From positions 1-7,896 of the forward strand of contig JAOAKR010000027.1 in the NCBI GenBank assembly GCA_026419815.1: a stretch of DNA of 7,896 nt, written 5' to 3'. The DNA comes from Microcaldota archaeon. Lineage in GTDB: Archaea; Micrarchaeota; Micrarchaeia; CAILAH01. The notes beneath the pieces were generated by a model, which was not told the origin of the DNA, did not search any database, and saw only the letters and a list, made by a program, of their open reading frames with translations. Shown here piece after piece: positions 7,101 to 7,896 of this stretch. Each line of letters starts with the position of its first letter. Within the stretch, counting starts at the first letter, position 1. A program made the translations under genes and the position numbers.

Positions 7101-7703
7101 AGGGAGGCGGTCGTGAGCATGATTGACGAGGTTGAAAAGCGCAAGATTGTAGTGTTTATGGAGGCGTTTGAGAAGGTGAACAGCAACTTCCAGGCGCTGT
7201 TTGCACAGGCGTTCGGCACAGGCAAGGCATATCTTGCGCTGCAAAAGCCTAGGGAGCCATTTGAGGGCGGGCTTGACGTGAAGCTGATACGCGGTGAATC
7301 GCGCGAGGAAAGGATTGAAGGGCTGTCAGGTGGTGAGAAATCGGTTATAGCACTGCTGCTCGTGTTCGCAATGCATATGTACAAATCTTCTGCATTTTAC
7401 ATACTTGATGAGGTTGAGTCTGCGCTTGACAAGATACGCAGCCGGCTGGTTGCTGACCTAATAACCAAGCTCTCGCGCAAGACACAGTTCATTGTTGTGT
7501 CGCACAATGATACTGTGATTTCAGTTGCCGAAGCGGTCTTTGGCGTGAGCAGGGTTAATGGGGAGTCACGGGTTGTGAGCCTCGCACTGAACGGCAACTT
7601 GCAGGCAAGCCTAAAGCCTCCGGCGCCCGATGTTCCAGGGGCTGGCGCTGTGCAGGAGGAACAGGTCACTGTGGAAGGCCGCGCTCCTGGCGTCCAAAAA
7701 TAG
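4179..7703 (+). CDS. smc: SMC chromosome segregation/condensation ATPase
   Basis: A complete SMC protein of 1174 residues, the usual length, that dimerises and extrudes or organises DNA loops with kleisin partners. In order it shows the N-terminal YISRLKCRNFKSF (4-16), Walker A GPNGSGKS (32-39), R-loop Arg58 in LRAKSIKDLI, Q-loop NVIGQGEV (127-134) and ERRRIIDEIAGVAEFD (144-159). A long coiled coil runs to about 495, the hinge covers about 499-645 (AVGGRLNHVIVE at 526-537, TLEGDVIDKTSAVTGG at 626-641), and a returning coil reaches about 935. Then come GPVNLLAP (944-951), signature LSGGEKS (1049-1055), Walker B FYILDE (1073-1078), D-loop SALD (1081-1084) and SHND with His1109. A real hinge with no CxxC zinc hook separates it from Rad50. 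The segment after Walker B reads VESALD where DAALD is common. A Pro/Ala-rich tail of about 40 residues follows the head. GTG 4179 is chosen over GTG 4119 from the promoter position and because homologues start at this point. No scpA/scpB gene is visible nearby. Confidence 0.97.
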   Translation: MGAYISRLKCRNFKSFKRADMGLIPGFQAIMGPNGSGKSNVCDAIRFALGEMKFSALRAKSIKDLISHDSDYAEVTLDISTPDGEISVTRRVTSDGKSGYRLNGKKAKRGSVIELLKKYDIENGTHNVIGQGEVQRIVEMNAVERRRIIDEIAGVAEFDVKRDEAMRELDVVQQRINETKILVKEKEGYIRELAGERDKALRHESLKAEVHNLRNSVLHYEIKRAEEEYDSVTREYALCKAKVSEIDSGIAGIDADISALGAKIKELSDSINKSSTDNKAYREYEAMRTELALANSRKDTLMQQKVEIERRLAESEAKRKEIEERLSAAGGSLSESEAALLKLRQEYNEIKARVDLARKQNSALAKESEGLGKEIEALEQEVGRKDSEASALSLRISECELRIKAKSEERERVLALSQGEVSEELQSIARQMRGLEEELERKKKEMEDLFVRERKCNERNAEIDKQLLKLKEEYSRYKGLAAQMQSEVVVNFIRELRDSGSVKGIYGTVQELCTFDSKYATAIESAVGGRLNHVIVEGVATSDEAIKHLRARKIGRATFLPLKMNLPGAGEKTPNFPGVLGRLIDFVEYDPKFSAPMHYVFGDTLLITDIETARDVGLVGKARLVTLEGDVIDKTSAVTGGFFVSSLRLGERKRAEEVGQKIEALQAEKESAVAEMYALRDQATALRRERAEIEVRIKSLQVDSEGRLKAAKEIEEARERAKKIQDEIASSDKERRTLVSEYEKVKAALEQVKVALAATRKRKSDIDFALFSKQDNSQERLAELADAITKAESELAGKNTEGAMLRSQLADVKSAIASIRGELSQNKAEQGNTEKRIASLTAEIEEKKGAIEKAGKKIRELMQARDEVQKRIDALAEEKGIKLKGKERVMQELGRLEVRKATLEQRLVDLKAELTDQPFELIEGGISKLKSDLSVKEGELAAMGPVNLLAPKMYDEKKQEFDEISDRLFRLEKEREAVVSMIDEVEKRKIVVFMEAFEKVNSNFQALFAQAFGTGKAYLALQKPREPFEGGLDVKLIRGESREERIEGLSGGEKSVIALLLVFAMHMYKSSAFYILDEVESALDKIRSRLVADLITKLSRKTQFIVVSHNDTVISVAEAVFGVSRVNGESRVVSLALNGNLQASLKPPAPDVPGAGAVQEEQVTVEGRAPGVQK

Positions 7704-7734
7704 GCTGATTGCGGCCCAGTGCATATTTGCTTGC

Positions 7735-7743
7735 TTTAATTAA
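7735..7743 (+). promoter_or_regulatory. TATA box of the M24-like gene
   Basis: TTTAATTAA is centred 25 bases before ATG 7764, with no Shine-Dalgarno sequence at a suitable distance. This suggests a leaderless transcript separate from smc, although no clear oligo-T terminator separates the two genes. Confidence 0.45.
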
Positions 7744-7763
7744 TTTGCGTGCAATTGTGTGAT

Positions 7764-7896
7764 ATGCCACTGCCGCCCCGCATAAGAAAGCTAATTGGAG
7801 AGACCGAGTGCGACGTCCTCATCCCTAGGTGGGAGTGGCCAAGCCCAAATTTCACATATTTTGCGGGCTGCGATATTGACCACACTATATTATATG
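7764..7896 (+). CDS. Probable M24 (Xaa-Pro peptidase-like) protein, N-terminus only
   Basis: ATG 7764 opens a frame that stays open to the window end (44 codons plus one base), so the gene is cut at its 3' side. The visible protein begins MPLPPRIRKLIGETECD and continues DVLIPRWEWPSPNFTYFAGCD (residues 17-37). The pattern of a short strand followed by xNFTYFAG resembles the creatinase-like N-terminal domain of M24 Xaa-Pro peptidases, where 'pN..YltG' is typical. The catalytic, metal-binding domain would lie beyond the window, so activity cannot be judged. The start is supported by the TATA box 25 bases upstream. It is in the same direction as smc, with a 60-base gap. The family call rests on one short motif. 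Confidence 0.55.
   Translation, partial: MPLPPRIRKLIGETECDVLIPRWEWPSPNFTYFAGCDIDHTILY

Noticed and set aside
5972..7384. Long antisense frame (470 codons) within smc
   Set aside because: The product is a Ser/Arg/Leu-rich low-complexity chain, the mirror of GAG/AAG/GCG-rich coiled-coil codons. The plus strand there is clearly SMC, and no promoter or ribosome binding site was seen for it.
7704..7763. Possible RNA gene between smc and the M24-like gene
   Set aside because: The 60-base gap holds only the TATA box and A/T-rich sequence; no cloverleaf or stable stem was seen.

Overview
The window looks archaeal. The evidence is a set of TATA-type (box A) promoters about 25-27 bases upstream of start codons with no Shine-Dalgarno sequence, a GGTGAT-type ribosome binding site where a gene sits inside an operon, frequent ATA and AGG codons, an SMC with archaeal-style head motifs, and a lipoprotein built from CxDxDGG cysteine repeats. 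I associate such repeats, from memory only, with secreted proteins of DPANN-type archaea (Diapherotrites/Woesearchaeota-like genomes). The placement within Archaea is inference. There are no phage, IS, CRISPR or tRNA signals.

Layout. Positions 1-939 (+): an unrecognised protein, possibly cut by the window edge, followed without a gap by a small unrecognised 87-residue protein that starts at TTG 676 behind a strong ribosome binding site. Positions 943-2019 (-): myo-inositol-1-phosphate synthase, convergent with the small gene and separated from it by three bases. Positions 2020-2096: a divergent promoter region with a nearly symmetric TATA box. Positions 2097-2396 (+): a PadR-like winged-helix regulator. 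Positions 2428-4077 (-): a secreted lipoprotein with a Kazal-like module, four cysteine-rich repeats of about 64 residues and a beta-rich C-terminal region. Positions 4078-4178: a second divergent promoter region. Positions 4179-7703 (+): a complete SMC chromosome-structure ATPase. Positions 7764-7896 (+): the first 44 codons of a probable M24 (Xaa-Pro peptidase-like) protein, cut by the window end.

How they fit together. Inositol phosphate synthase supplies the inositol headgroup for archaeal lipids or inositol solutes, and the divergent PadR-like protein is a plausible but unproven local regulator. SMC is housekeeping chromosome organisation. The lipoprotein is a cell-surface protein and the most unusual product here. 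I see no multi-gene novel system. The points worth following up are the lipoprotein's repeat architecture, the unrecognised gene pair at the left edge, and the consistent leaderless promoter geometry, which also moves several start codons.
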